Positions 36,160 to 46,251 of a stretch of 64,000 nucleotides of DNA are shown one piece after another (within the stretch, counting starts at the first letter, position 1; every line of letters starts with the position of its first letter). The DNA comes from Sporosarcina pasteurii (GTDB taxonomy: Bacteria > Bacillota > Bacilli > Bacillales_A > Planococcaceae), in NCBI RefSeq assembly GCF_041295575.1, contig NZ_CP160452.1, positions 744,001 to 808,000 of the forward strand, read 5' to 3'. The translations under genes were made by a program, and so were the position numbers. A model generated the notes under the pieces. The model was not told the origin of the DNA. It saw only the letters and a list, made by a program, of their open reading frames with translations, and ran no database searches.

Positions 36160-37368
36160 ATGGCTACAAAAAGTTCACCATTTACAGGGAATCCAGTCTA
36201 CCCAGTTATGTTTGCAATTGGTGGTGTTCATTTATTAAATGATTCTTTACAGGCGGTTATTCCTGCAATGTTTCCAATATTGGAAGATAGTATGGGACTG
36301 ACGTTTACGCAATTAGGACTGATTGCTTTTGCTTTAAATATGGTTGCTTCAGTTTTGCAACCTGTTGTTGGGTATTTTAGTGATCGCAAGCCGATGCCTT
36401 ATGCATTGCCCATCGGAATGACCTTTTCATTGGTTGGCATCGCAGGACTCGCATTTGCCCCGCAGTATTGGATGATCTTAGTATTTGTTATTTGCTTAGG
36501 CTTTGGGTCAGCTGTTTTTCATCCCGAAGGCTCTCGGGTATCTTTTATGTCTGCCGGTTCTAAAAGGGGATTGTCGCAATCCATTTATCAAGTCGGTGGT
36601 AATTCTGGGCAGGCACTCGCTCCGTTAATTAGTGCATACATATTAGTTCCATTCGGACAAAGAGGTGCGGCTTTTTTTATTTTTGTAGCGGCTTTGGCAA
36701 TATTTATCTTAATGAAAATCTCGGCTTGGTATAAAGAACAGCTTATTCAAGAAAAGAAAAATAATCGCAAAAAAGTACTTTTATCATCGATTGGCAATTT
36801 AACGAAAAAGCAAATCGGCGTTGCACTTGGCCTTTTGCTCGTAATTATTTTTGCGCGTTCCTTCTACGTAATTAGTATTACGAACTTTTATATCTTTCAT
36901 TTAATGGAATCTTACGGGTTATCCATTTCTAAAGGGCAATTATGTATCTTTTTATTCTTAGCATTAGGAGCGACAGGGACGTTTTTTGGTGGTCCAATGG
37001 CTGATAAAATTGGCAGGAAAAATGTCATTGTTCTTTCGATTGCATTACCTATTCCGCTATGTGCTTTATTACCGTACGTGCCCCTTTGGGCGGTTATTGT
37101 ATTATTAGGTGCGATTGGATTTATTATTATGCTGAGTTTCTCGGTAACAGTTGTTTATGCACAAGAACTTGTCCCGAGTAAGATTGGCACGATGGCAGGT
37201 CTCACGGTTGGGCTTGCATTTGGCATGGGCGCAATTGGCTCCGTAGTCATTGGCATATTGATGGATTCTATCGGCATTTATCAGACGATGATTGTTATAT
37301 CGCTACTACCAATTATTGGGTTAGTTGGTTTATGGCTGCCGCGAGATCAGAAGATAGTTGCATCATAA
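36160..37368 (+). CDS. MFS transporter, fosmidomycin-resistance (Fsr) type
   Basis: 402 residues with about twelve membrane spans. GGVHLLNDSLQAVIPAMFPIL and FHPEGSRVSFMSAGSKRGLSQSIYQVGGNSGQALAP are hallmarks of the Fsr subfamily of drug exporters. GGPMADKIGRKNVI is the MFS A-like loop in the second half. The exported compound cannot be told. AAAGGAGAG lies before the ATG. Confidence 0.88.
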   Translation: MATKSSPFTGNPVYPVMFAIGGVHLLNDSLQAVIPAMFPILEDSMGLTFTQLGLIAFALNMVASVLQPVVGYFSDRKPMPYALPIGMTFSLVGIAGLAFAPQYWMILVFVICLGFGSAVFHPEGSRVSFMSAGSKRGLSQSIYQVGGNSGQALAPLISAYILVPFGQRGAAFFIFVAALAIFILMKISAWYKEQLIQEKKNNRKKVLLSSIGNLTKKQIGVALGLLLVIIFARSFYVISITNFYIFHLMESYGLSISKGQLCIFLFLALGATGTFFGGPMADKIGRKNVIVLSIALPIPLCALLPYVPLWAVIVLLGAIGFIIMLSFSVTVVYAQELVPSKIGTMAGLTVGLAFGMGAIGSVVIGILMDSIGIYQTMIVISLLPIIGLVGLWLPRDQKIVAS

Positions 37369-37404
37369 GATTCGCAAAAAAGTGTAACTGTACTGAAATA
37401 CTTT

Positions 37405-37439
37405 TAACAGGCTATCCTTAATTGGGTAGCCTGTTTTTA
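37405..37439 (+). terminator. Terminator after the Fsr-type transporter
   Basis: AACAGGCTATCC pairs with GGGTAGCCTGTT, followed by TTTT. Confidence 0.85.
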
Positions 37440-37583
37440 AATGAAAAGCCATCTTTAGTATCGAAGTGGAATTTACATAAGTTTATAATTTATTCTCAAG
37501 CATCATTCACATTGCTACTCAAAAAAATATGATACCCTTAATTAGTTACATGAAGTTTGATGTGGAAGGATTAGTGAAGTTTG

Positions 37584-38762
37584 ATGAATAAAGAACGCAT
37601 TTGGACAAAAGCTTTTCTAAGTTTATTTATAACAAATATCGCCGTATTTATCGTTTTTTACGGGCTTGTTGCTGCATTACCGCTCTATGCAACAGGCGTG
37701 TTAAATCGGACGGATGAAGATGCAGGGCTACTGATGAGTAGTTTCTTATTATCTGCGATTTTCGTTCGTCCATTTACTGGGAAAGTATTAGAGGTTGTTG
37801 GAAAGCGGAAAATGTTATGGATAAGTTTGGTATTTTATTTCGTTTGTACGATACTTTATTATTTTGTGCAACCATTTGGAGTTTTATTGGCATTACGTTT
37901 TGTACAGGGGATTTGGTTTAGTGTCATTACGACAGCCGCCGTAGCTATTGCAGCAGATATTGTTCCAATGACTAGAAGAGGAGCAGGGCTTGGGTACTTT
38001 AATATGTCAACCAATTTAGCAGTTGTTCTAGGTCCACTCATAGCCTTATCAATTATTCAGTCGTATTCATTTGATATATTGTTTATTATTTTAAGTGTGC
38101 TTATGCTAATAGGTGGTGTGTTCTCGCTTGCCGTACAGCCTGATACGAATCCGCAACATAGTAAAGTAAAGCTTACCATTACAGTCGGGGATTTGTTTGA
38201 GAAAGGTGCGATACCTGTCGCACTTATAGGTCTTTTTATCGCCTTTTCTTATGCAAGTGTATTGGCTTTTTTATCAATTTATGCACAGGAAAAGAATGTT
38301 CTTCCGTTAGCAAGTACGTTTTTTATGGTTTTTGCAGTGGTCATGTTAGTCACTCGTCCGTTTACAGGTAAGTTATTTGACGAAAAAGGTCCACAGTATG
38401 TATTGATTCCCGGTTTTATTTCATTTATTGTTGGACTTTTTTTATTAGGTTATATGACAGGGCCAATTCAGTTTTTAATCTCAGGCGGATTAATTGGATT
38501 TGGCTACGGCTCATTGGTACCGAGTCTACAAACGCTAGCTGTTCAAGCGACTAGCCATAAAAGAAGCGGTTATGCAACCGCTACATTCTTCACATTTTTT
38601 GATGGTGGCATTGCAGTTGGTTCATACGTATTGGGGCTTGTTGCAATTTATTTTGGATATAAAAGTATGTACTTATCGGCATCGCTTCTGGTTTTTGTAG
38701 TTTTTCTTTACTTTTTATTTTTTCGGCTACAAAAGAATCGAAGAGCAAACAACCAATCCTAA
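37584..38762 (+). CDS. MFS transporter
   Basis: 392 residues with twelve predicted spans and the loop-2 pattern RPFTGKVLEVVGKRKMLW, repeated in the second half (RPFTGKLFDEKGPQYVL). It resembles YfcJ/YwoG-type efflux permeases. A TTG at 37581 directly before the ATG is an alternative start. Substrate unknown. The 37440-37583 gap holds only a possible promoter. Confidence 0.82.
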   Translation: MNKERIWTKAFLSLFITNIAVFIVFYGLVAALPLYATGVLNRTDEDAGLLMSSFLLSAIFVRPFTGKVLEVVGKRKMLWISLVFYFVCTILYYFVQPFGVLLALRFVQGIWFSVITTAAVAIAADIVPMTRRGAGLGYFNMSTNLAVVLGPLIALSIIQSYSFDILFIILSVLMLIGGVFSLAVQPDTNPQHSKVKLTITVGDLFEKGAIPVALIGLFIAFSYASVLAFLSIYAQEKNVLPLASTFFMVFAVVMLVTRPFTGKLFDEKGPQYVLIPGFISFIVGLFLLGYMTGPIQFLISGGLIGFGYGSLVPSLQTLAVQATSHKRSGYATATFFTFFDGGIAVGSYVLGLVAIYFGYKSMYLSASLLVFVVFLYFLFFRLQKNRRANNQS

Positions 38763-38801
38763 AGGTCTCAGTTAATATGTTATTTCATCTTTTTAGATGC
38801 C

Positions 38802-38841
38802 AAAAACGCTAAGATTCCATTGAACTGAACTTAGCGTTTTT
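38802..38841. terminator. Bidirectional terminator between MFS and phosphatase genes
   Basis: AAAAACGCTAAG pairs with CTTAGCGTTTTT; it lies between converging genes. Confidence 0.88.
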
Positions 38842-38846
38842 GTGTT

Positions 38847-39269
38847 TTATTCATAAATACGTTTTAAAGCATCCTTAAATTGTGGACGTATTTTAATTTG
38901 GGAACGGATATCGGTTGCTTTTTGTTCGGCCTCTTCTACGGATTGGGCGAGGTTTAATTCAAGCAGTGTTGCTGCTGCAACTGTACCTGCACGTCCGCGG
39001 CCCGTATTGCAATGGAAGTATACATTTTGTCCTGATTCGTATGCATCCATCACAGATTTAACTGCTGCTTTAATAGATTCATCCTGATTCTCGGCTTCAT
39101 CCACAATTGGTGTATGAACGCTTATGCCGCTTGCTAGTGGTCCTTTTACTTCTGCGCGTAAATCGTATATTACGTCTACTTTTTCATCTTGTAAAAGATC
39201 ATCGATAGCTTCAATGCCGCCTATGAAAATTCTTCCAGGTACAAGTTCCTCGTACTTATTGTTAGTCAA
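38847..39269 (-). CDS. Dual-specificity-type protein phosphatase
   Basis: 140-residue cysteine phosphatase. The P-loop CX5R is HCNTGRGRAG with C87 and R93. D57 (VDEAEN) may be the general acid. The fold is that of small DSP/PTP proteins found in bacilli. The target could be phosphotyrosine proteins or a small phosphorylated compound. Single gene. Confidence 0.85.
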   Translation of the reverse strand: MTNNKYEELVPGRIFIGGIEAIDDLLQDEKVDVIYDLRAEVKGPLASGISVHTPIVDEAENQDESIKAAVKSVMDAYESGQNVYFHCNTGRGRAGTVAAATLLELNLAQSVEEAEQKATDIRSQIKIRPQFKDALKRIYE

Positions 39270-39693
39270 TAATTCAAACCTCCACTATGTATTATCTTTT
39301 TTTCTCCACCGCATACACTTTCAATTCGGGTAGTTGTAAGCAGTTTAGTTTTAGAATAAACAGTTATGTTGAATATATCGTAACATTTATTCGATGGAAA
39401 GAGTAGGGAAATTAGTTGTTACAGATTTAGATGGAGGTCAATTGACTACTACAATGATCGAAGGTAAATGCTAGGGGAAGAATTTCCAGTATGATTTTGT
39501 TAAAATAGAATGTAAGGACATTTTATTAGTCAGTCGATGCATCGTTTCCATAAAAAGGAATATGGTAAAGGGCGCTTGTATTAAACCAATTGACAGAGAA
39601 AAAACTGTATTTCCCAGGAAATATAGTGAGGGTACAAGCACCATTTGTTAAAAAAAGGATATTTCTTTACTAATTAAGAAAGTAGGGATAAGA
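39270..39693. other. Intergenic region with no confident gene
   Basis: AT-rich 424-bp gap between divergent genes. A 26-codon frame from an ATG near 39394 has no ribosome site. A TTGACA at about 39589 could be a -35 for the Sir2 gene, but no convincing -10 follows at the right spacing. Nothing else seen. Confidence 0.4.
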
Positions 39694-40404
39694 TTGTTAG
39701 CAAATTTATTGAAGGAATCAACGTACACGGTTATTTATTCTGGTGCAGGGATGTCTACGGAAAGTGGTTTACCAGATTTTCGTTCAGCCAAAAAAGGGCT
39801 TTGGGAACAAGAAGATCCGGCTCGTGTTGCAAGTACAGAAGCTTTAAATCGAGACGTTGAGAAGTTCTTTCAATTTTACAGACAGCGGGTGATAGGCGTT
39901 AAAGATTGTCTACCGCATGCTGGCTATGACATTTTATCTAAATGGGAGAAAAATGGAACAATCCAATCAGTGATTACTCAAAATGTGGATGGCTTTCATA
40001 CAGAGTCAGGATCAGAAAATGTACTGGAATTACATGGAACATTGCAAAAAGTACATTGTCAAACGTGTAAAAAAGAATATGATAGTTCAATGTATGAAAA
40101 GGAAGATTTTTACTGTGATTGCGGTGGCAAGCTAAGACCTTCCGTCGTTTTATTTGGTGAAGCATTGCCAGAAGGTCCTTTTATGAAAGCTGCCGAAGAA
40201 AGTGAAAAAGCTGATTTGTTTATCGTACTAGGGTCATCTTTAACTGTAACCCCTGCCAACCAATTTCCATTAATTGCAAAAGATTCAGGCGCGAAATTAG
40301 TGATTGTGAATCTAGAACCGACTCATTTTGATCATCATGCAGACCTTGTGATAAACGATAAAAAAATTGGTCAATTATTAGCTGATGTTGATCGTCGTCT
40401 GTAA
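39694..40404 (+). CDS. Sir2-family NAD-dependent protein deacylase
   Basis: Removes acyl groups from lysines using NAD. 236 residues. GAGMSTESGLPDFR (about 17-30) and TQNVDGFH bind NAD; the catalytic His is in LELHGTL. Four zinc cysteines are present (CQTCKK and CDCGGK). VNLEPTHFD near the C-terminus completes the family pattern. The start is a TTG with TAGGGA upstream. It is a class U-type sirtuin like B. subtilis SrtN/YhdZ by appearance. Confidence 0.92.
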   Translation: MLANLLKESTYTVIYSGAGMSTESGLPDFRSAKKGLWEQEDPARVASTEALNRDVEKFFQFYRQRVIGVKDCLPHAGYDILSKWEKNGTIQSVITQNVDGFHTESGSENVLELHGTLQKVHCQTCKKEYDSSMYEKEDFYCDCGGKLRPSVVLFGEALPEGPFMKAAEESEKADLFIVLGSSLTVTPANQFPLIAKDSGAKLVIVNLEPTHFDHHADLVINDKKIGQLLADVDRRL

Positions 40405-40407
40405 AGG

Positions 40408-41019
40408 TTATGTGAATGACATCATTGTATCTAATGGTGCATTTGGTTGGATAATATCTTGTACATCTAGTATTGGGATTGGGAAGTATGGGAATCCCCA
40501 ATAATAAGGAGTAATTTCATATAATTGAAAATACACAACAAGTGAAGTATCTGCGATATAGAAATCTTGGTCAGGTCGGATGCTTTTAAAAGGTTCTAAT
40601 AAATCGACCTGCCATTTTTTTATATCTTTGTCTATGATCGTGGATAATTTCTTTACATAATCGCTATTTGATTTAAACAGTTCTTTTAGTGTGTATTGTT
40701 TACCGGTTTTCGTATCAAAAGTGAGTGATTTTACGATAGTCATCCCATGCGCGCCGCCCGTAAAAGAATAGACGATTAAATTTAAGCTTAAAATCCCTCT
40801 TTGATTGTTTTTGATTTCAAAATTTGCGATGAGTTCCACAAGATTTGGGGCATAATAACTTTGTTCTACTAGCAAATTATTTAATAAAGTGACGATGGCT
40901 GTATTAATTGCATGTTGGGCCTGTTGATTCTCTAAGTTATGGACAAGTGGATAATAGACATTAACATGAGGGGGCGTATTCGGCAATTTTTCGATGCGGA
41001 TCGAAACGGGAAAATCCAT
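40408..41019 (-). CDS. DUF3298/DUF4163-type protein
   Basis: 203 residues without signal peptide or membrane span. The middle SFTGGAHGMTIVKSLTFDTKTGKQYTLKELFK is the conserved core of the DUF3298 region also found in RsiV-like proteins; the C-terminus is Tyr/Pro-rich. The gene converges with Sir2 with only 3 bp between stops and no terminator hairpin. Function unknown. Confidence 0.78.
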   Translation of the reverse strand: MDFPVSIRIEKLPNTPPHVNVYYPLVHNLENQQAQHAINTAIVTLLNNLLVEQSYYAPNLVELIANFEIKNNQRGILSLNLIVYSFTGGAHGMTIVKSLTFDTKTGKQYTLKELFKSNSDYVKKLSTIIDKDIKKWQVDLLEPFKSIRPDQDFYIADTSLVVYFQLYEITPYYWGFPYFPIPILDVQDIIQPNAPLDTMMSFT

Positions 41020-41176
41020 ACATCTCTTCCTTTCTACCTAAGTATCACCTTATACTATGTTAGGCGAATGAATAGGTGCACGAATGGAATCTCAAGTCGT
41101 CTTTTAATTATGTTGGATAATCAAATGTTAGGAAAGTGAAAAGTGCTATTGATAAGAAATTGGAGTGAGTTATACG

Positions 41177-41542
41177 ATGAAAAAGGATTCGTGGATTAAA
41201 CATAAAGAAGATCAGGCAACAGATGAACAGTTTTGGGATAAATTAATGAAATTTGGAAAACGAATAGGGGAGAAAACAGTTTATTACAGCTTACTTTTAT
41301 ATTATACTGCGAAAAGTCCATCAGTACCTAAGTCTTCGAAAATGATTATTGTCGGCGCGCTTAGTTATTTAATATTTCCAGTAGACGTCATCCCCGACTT
41401 TATCCCCGTTGTAGGACTTGCTGATGATAGTGCCGTCATTGCGGCAGCTGTGTATAAGGTGTTTTCTCATATTGATGATTCTATAAAAAATCAAGCGAAA
41501 GAAAAATTAACTACGATTTTTGGAGAAACCTCGGATAGTTGA
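41177..41542 (+). CDS. YkvA-family (DUF1232) membrane protein
   Basis: 121 residues. The conserved LSYLIFPVDVIPDFIPVVGLADDSAVIAAAV core is a short hydrophobic hairpin typical of DUF1232. The ATG at 41177 has GGAG 11 nt upstream. The role of the family is unsettled. Confidence 0.85.
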   Translation: MKKDSWIKHKEDQATDEQFWDKLMKFGKRIGEKTVYYSLLLYYTAKSPSVPKSSKMIIVGALSYLIFPVDVIPDFIPVVGLADDSAVIAAAVYKVFSHIDDSIKNQAKEKLTTIFGETSDS

Positions 41543-41554
41543 TTTTTAATTAAT

Positions 41555-41594
41555 AAAAGTAGAAGGGAAGTATCAACTACCTTCTACTTTTTTG
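41555..41594. terminator. Bidirectional terminator between ykvA-like and SAM hydrolase genes
   Basis: AAAAGTAGAAGG pairs with CCTTCTACTTTT, followed by TT; the genes converge here. Confidence 0.85.
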
Positions 41595-41605
41595 TATGGA
41601 AAACA

Positions 41606-42466
41606 TCATTCGTATATAATACGTGGTGCTTTGCGAATGAAAACTTCCCAATTTGTTCCTGTCCCAATTCGATAAGCATCTGCGAAAGAACCTTGGTTAA
41701 TGGCGATTCCGATATTGTCTAATGAATTTACATAAACAAGCGGTTCCCCAATATGCAAATCTGCAAACGAACGGCCATAGGTCATAATATTATTGTAAAT
41801 CGTTCTCCCGTCCGTAATAATAGTAACTTCAAATGAATCTCCATGTTGTTTTGCGATTTTCCTGAATAGTTCACGACTGATATTCGTCCATAAGTTCCCG
41901 AATGGTCGATCTATAATATCGATGTTCCCCGAAATAATTTCATTTTCGATCGTAGCATTTTTAAGCGGCAATGAAATAATCTCATCCGTATTGAATGATG
42001 GCCCTACTTCTTCAAATTGAATCACATCTGCTGCAAGGCGTGCTGCTGTATAAGCAAAAATATCACGACCATGGAAAGTATGTGATTCTCCAGAATTCGG
42101 AAGGCGGTTAATAGATTCGTCAATTTCTCGAATTTCTGTAATGCCAATGGATGCGTTGACATGCGTTAACGTTCCGTTATCAGGTGTAACGATATAATGA
42201 TTGTTAACGGTTTTTGCAACGACCGCACGACGATCCGATCCAACCCCAGGATCTACAATTGAAACGAAAACAGTTTCTTCTGGCCAATAACCGATTGCTT
42301 GAAGAAGACGATAAGAAGCTTCCCATAGATTATATTGAGGAATTTGATGTGTAACTTCAAAAATTGGAATCCCTAATTTCACTGAGTTTGCAACACCATG
42401 CATGGCACTGACTGCACCATCACTATTCCCGAAATCCGATTGAAAAACTAGTAATCCTTTTGTCAT
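41606..42466 (-). CDS. SAM hydroxide adenosyltransferase family protein (SAM hydrolase, DUF62)
   Basis: 286 residues of the fluorinase/DUF62 fold. LVFQSDFGNSDGAVSAMHG carries the conserved Asp that binds SAM ribose; FVSIVDPGVGSDRRAV and TPDNGTLTHV are family marks, and the C-terminal barrel contains VNSLDNIGIAINQGSFAD. Known non-fluorinating members split S-adenosylmethionine with hydroxide into adenosine and methionine. A T-box leader with a probable Met specifier precedes the gene, which would tie it to methionine supply. GGAGTG lies just before the ATG at 42466. Confidence 0.88.
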   Translation of the reverse strand: MTKGLLVFQSDFGNSDGAVSAMHGVANSVKLGIPIFEVTHQIPQYNLWEASYRLLQAIGYWPEETVFVSIVDPGVGSDRRAVVAKTVNNHYIVTPDNGTLTHVNASIGITEIREIDESINRLPNSGESHTFHGRDIFAYTAARLAADVIQFEEVGPSFNTDEIISLPLKNATIENEIISGNIDIIDRPFGNLWTNISRELFRKIAKQHGDSFEVTIITDGRTIYNNIMTYGRSFADLHIGEPLVYVNSLDNIGIAINQGSFADAYRIGTGTNWEVFIRKAPRIIYE

Positions 42467-42529
42467 TGACTAACACTCCTAATCGTTATTTACTAAAGTA
42501 CCGATGAACAAGCTATGTACAGTAAAAAT

Positions 42530-42845
42530 GGAATAAAAAAACCCGCCCAAATCAACCTTACGATTGAAAAGGACGAGAATTATCTCTCGTGTTACCACCT
42601 TAATTCGTCGCTTATTCGCATAAGCAACCTCAGCTAGTACAGAATTCTGTGACGATGAATTCTAGACTGTGGCTTTGGTAACGGGGACCAACTCCCGCTG
42701 GTAGCTACTGATGCATGAGTATGCACGTTCAATCCAGAGCTCAGAGGCCATATTTCAAATGAAAGATTTTTTGCTTCTTCTCAGCTACCGAAGCTTTCTG
42801 GTAAAAAATCGAACATTTTACTTTTCTCTTCAACGCCTGTAAGTA
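42530..42845 (-). promoter_or_regulatory. T-box leader with likely methionine (AUG) specifier
   Basis: Reading the minus strand, the T-box AAGGTGGTAACACGAGAG occupies 42601-42584, followed by a terminator stem CTCGTCC...GGGCGGG with a T7 tail at about 42540. Stem I lies 5' of this, with an AGCTTCGGTAGCTGAGAAG distal part near 42773-42793. The likely specifier loop GAAATATGG places ATG at 42751-42749. The UGGU bulge pairs with discriminator A, which fits tRNA-Met. Binding of uncharged tRNA would prevent termination and turn on the SAM hydrolase gene. The specifier assignment is an inference from one sequence. Confidence 0.8.
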
Positions 42846-43014
42846 TTTATTAATAATTTACACGATTAGGAAATAATAGTCAACCCTTTTAGTAGATAAA
42901 TCAAAAAACTTCGTTAAGTCTGAAGTAGACTGAACAAAAATAATATATCACTGGGATTAATCAATCCGCACAAATCCAAATAAACGATACTAGAATCCTA
43001 AAAAAGTTAGTCAA

Positions 43015-43053
43015 AATAAAAAGCCGTGTCCAGAATTTTATATCCTGGACACA
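43015..43053 (-). terminator. Terminator of the RND exporter gene
   Basis: GTGTCCAG (43026-43033) pairs with CTGGACAC (43045-43052); the minus strand continues with GGCTTTTTATTTT. Confidence 0.85.
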
Positions 43054-43088
43054 TATTCCATATTAAAGCTGATACTTAAATATTTATA

Positions 43089-46000
43089 TCAATCATTTTC
43101 ATATGCTTTTTTCTTTTTACGGAATCTGCTAAACAGTTCATAAACAAGTGGTACGAAAATCAACGTGAGAAGTGTTGAACTTGTGAGACCGCCAATGACA
43201 GTAATTCCGAGTCCTTTTGAAATTAGACCGCTACCTTCTGCACCAATTGCAAGTGGAACGAGCGCACCGATTGTTGCGATGGCTGTCATTAAGATAGGAC
43301 GTAATCTGGTTGTTCCTGCCTCAAGAATCGCTTCACGCGTAGACAACCCTTGTTGTTCCATGTTAATGACGCGGTCGATGAGAACAATAGCGTTTGTAAC
43401 AACGATTCCGATTAGCATCAATACGCCAATCATGGAAGATACACTAATCGTCTCACCAGCAATTAATAATCCGACGAGTGCTCCAATAACCGTGAATGGT
43501 AAGGAGAAGAGAACGGCAAATGGTGCAAGTCCGCCACCAAATGTAATGACTAAAATGAGATATACAATGGCAATCGCCGCTAGAATGGCTAAGCCAAGCT
43601 GTGTAAATGCTTCCGCGATATCTTCCGTCACACCGGCTGTATTGATTTCTACACCATCAGGTAGTGATAATTCATCAATTTTGCTCTGCACATTCATTGA
43701 AACTTTAGCAATGTCTTTTTCAGTAATCGTTGCTGAAACGCTTGCGAATATCTTTCCGTTTCGGCGAGAAACCGTATCTGAAGTTGTTCCTTCTTGTACT
43801 TCAACAAATTCAGAAATTGGGATTTCCATTCCGAAAGGAGATTGGACTGTTTCTTTCAATAAATCATCAATTGTTTGATGTTCTTTTTCTTCCGTGGCCA
43901 CAACTACATCTATGGTATTGTTCCCATTTGTAATTTTCGTTAATACTTCACGTTGCTTCATTGGGTTTAATTCCATCCCGATTTGGGCTGTCGTTAATCC
44001 AAATTGAGTTAGTTTTTCTTGATCGGCAACGAGTTTGTATTCTTTATAGGATTTTGCCAAACTTGTTTTAACGTCTGCTAAATCAGCTTCGTCATTTAAG
44101 ATGGATTCAATCTCCTTAATAACTGGTTCAATATCATCAATGTGATTGCCATAAACGTAATAGCTTAGTGCATTACTTGCACCACCCATACCGAAGTCTT
44201 GTGGTTTAAATTCGCCTTGTGTGTCTAAAGATTGAAGTTCTTCCATCGTATCTTCGGTGACCTTCGTAAAGTTTTTCGTGTCATTATCAAATATAACGAA
44301 CATCAATGCACCGTTTGATGCGCCGGGTGACATTGGATTTTCTCCGCCAACAGAAACTTGAATTGTTTCAACGTCTTTTAAATCTGCTAAATACTTTTCA
44401 GCTTTTTGGACGTTTTTGTTGACTGTCTCTAAAGTTTCCCCTGGTTCAGGCGTGTACGTAATATACATCATCTTTTGTTCATCGTCAGGGAGGAAACTTA
44501 CGCCGATAACGGGCACTAAAAATAAACTTCCGACGAGCAATGCAATAGAAATAATGGACGTGATGACTTTATGATTCAATGTCCAGTTCAACATTTTCTC
44601 GTAAGCAGTTGCCATTTTACCTTTATGTTCTTTGTGAACGCCACTATCTGTATATAGCTCTTTCTTGAATAAAGAATGAGCGAGCATAGGGACAATCGTA
44701 ACTGCAACAATCAAAGAAGCGAGTAACGCAAAGACAATCGTTAATGCAAAAGGCATAAATAACTCTCCGACCATCCCGCCAACTAAACCGATTGGAAGGA
44801 AAACGGCCACTGTTACAAGCGTCGATGAAGTAATGGGTTTAAACATTTGTAGCGTTGCTTCACGGACTAGTGCTCTGCCTGTTAATTTTTCATTCGGTAA
44901 GTGCATTCTTCGATAAATATTTTCTACAACGACAATCGAGTCATCTATGACACGGCCAATTGCTACAGTCATTGCACCGAGTGTCATCATATTTAAGGTA
45001 ATATCCATTAAATTTAGGAAGATAACCGCGATTAGGAGTGACATCGGAATGGACACGATTGAAATAATTGTTGATCTGAAATTACGTAAGAAAAGCATGA
45101 TAATTAGGACCGCAAAAAGTGCACCAAATAATGCTTTATTGAGCATAGTATCAACGGATTCTTCAATTGGTTCACCTTGGTCAAGCGTTGTGGCAATTGT
45201 TACACCTTTATGTTCTTTTTCGAACTGCTTGATTTCGTCTTTTACTTTATTGACAACATCAACAGTATTCGATTGTTGTGCTTTGATAATTTGAACGGCA
45301 ATGGCTTCTTTACCATTCGTTCTGGAAATCGATTCAGCTTTTCCGACAAGCTCAATTTTTGCGATTTCACCTAATGTAACAGTTGGCAATCCAGTCTTCT
45401 GTCCGGAGGGTGGAACTGTTCCTTCCATATCACCTTGGTTGCCTACTCCAGCTGGCATTACAGGGATTAAAATTTCTTTAAAGTCATCCACTGTCGTTAC
45501 TTTTCCATCTACAATCACAGATTGTTCCTCGTCTCCGAACTGGAATAAACCTAATGGCATTTTGATATCGGAGCCTTTAATGATCATTTTAACCGTTTCT
45601 TCATCTAAATGAAGAGAAGCCATTTTTTCTTTATCAAATGTTAGACGGATTTCTTCGATTTGCTGTCCTGAGATGGATGCACTCGAAACACCTTCGATTG
45701 ATTCTAGGCTAGGGACTAAGGAGTCTTCTACTTTTCTCGTTAACTCTTCTAAACTAGCATCACTATCAGAAACACTTACTGCTAAAACAGGGAAGGCGTT
45801 AATGCTAATCCTTCCAACGTCAGGTTCCATCGCATTTTCAGGAAGCTGAATATTTTTTAATGCCTCTTCTACTTCGCTTTCTGCTTTCTCCATATCTGTC
45901 CCAAAGCTAAATTCGATTTGCAGGGAAGAAGCATTCTGATAAGAGGTTGAATTAACAGAAGACACACCGCTTACATTCGCGACTGCCTTTTCTAAAGGAT

Positions 46001-46196
46001 CCGAGATCTCATCAGCTACTTGATCTGGGGTAGCCCCTGGATAAATTGTCGTTACGCTAACGACTGGGATCGTAATATCAGGAATCGTTTCCAGTTTCAT
46101 ACGTGTGCCTGAATAAAGTCCGGCTACTGTAATAATAATTGTCAGGAGCCAAACCGCGAGTTTATTTCTCATTACAAAATTGACAATTGATTTCAT
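43089..46196 (-). CDS. swrC: RND-family exporter SwrC (YerP/AcrB-like)
   Basis: Proton-driven efflux pump, 1035 residues with twelve membrane spans: one at the N-terminus (about 12-32), two clusters of five or six, and two large extracellular loops. TIPDITIPVVSVTTIYPGATPDQV and AIGRVIDDSIVVVENIYR (the Asp pair for proton relay) are typical. B. subtilis SwrC exports surfactin and supports swarming. The ATG at 46196 has GGAGG 6 nt upstream; the frame opens at 46208. No membrane-fusion partner is adjacent. Divergent from a TetR regulator with shared operator-like repeats. Confidence 0.92.
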   Translation of the reverse strand: MKSIVNFVMRNKLAVWLLTIIITVAGLYSGTRMKLETIPDITIPVVSVTTIYPGATPDQVADEISDPLEKAVANVSGVSSVNSTSYQNASSLQIEFSFGTDMEKAESEVEEALKNIQLPENAMEPDVGRISINAFPVLAVSVSDSDASLEELTRKVEDSLVPSLESIEGVSSASISGQQIEEIRLTFDKEKMASLHLDEETVKMIIKGSDIKMPLGLFQFGDEEQSVIVDGKVTTVDDFKEILIPVMPAGVGNQGDMEGTVPPSGQKTGLPTVTLGEIAKIELVGKAESISRTNGKEAIAVQIIKAQQSNTVDVVNKVKDEIKQFEKEHKGVTIATTLDQGEPIEESVDTMLNKALFGALFAVLIIMLFLRNFRSTIISIVSIPMSLLIAVIFLNLMDITLNMMTLGAMTVAIGRVIDDSIVVVENIYRRMHLPNEKLTGRALVREATLQMFKPITSSTLVTVAVFLPIGLVGGMVGELFMPFALTIVFALLASLIVAVTIVPMLAHSLFKKELYTDSGVHKEHKGKMATAYEKMLNWTLNHKVITSIISIALLVGSLFLVPVIGVSFLPDDEQKMMYITYTPEPGETLETVNKNVQKAEKYLADLKDVETIQVSVGGENPMSPGASNGALMFVIFDNDTKNFTKVTEDTMEELQSLDTQGEFKPQDFGMGGASNALSYYVYGNHIDDIEPVIKEIESILNDEADLADVKTSLAKSYKEYKLVADQEKLTQFGLTTAQIGMELNPMKQREVLTKITNGNNTIDVVVATEEKEHQTIDDLLKETVQSPFGMEIPISEFVEVQEGTTSDTVSRRNGKIFASVSATITEKDIAKVSMNVQSKIDELSLPDGVEINTAGVTEDIAEAFTQLGLAILAAIAIVYLILVITFGGGLAPFAVLFSLPFTVIGALVGLLIAGETISVSSMIGVLMLIGIVVTNAIVLIDRVINMEQQGLSTREAILEAGTTRLRPILMTAIATIGALVPLAIGAEGSGLISKGLGITVIGGLTSSTLLTLIFVPLVYELFSRFRKKKKAYEND

Positions 46197-46251
46197 AAGT
46201 ACCTCCAAGGAATAATTTTGACCATTTGCAACGTGTGCATTATGATAGAAC

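Noticed and set aside
43165..43878. 237-codon frame antisense to swrC
   Set aside because: Shadow of the conserved RND exporter; no family pattern.
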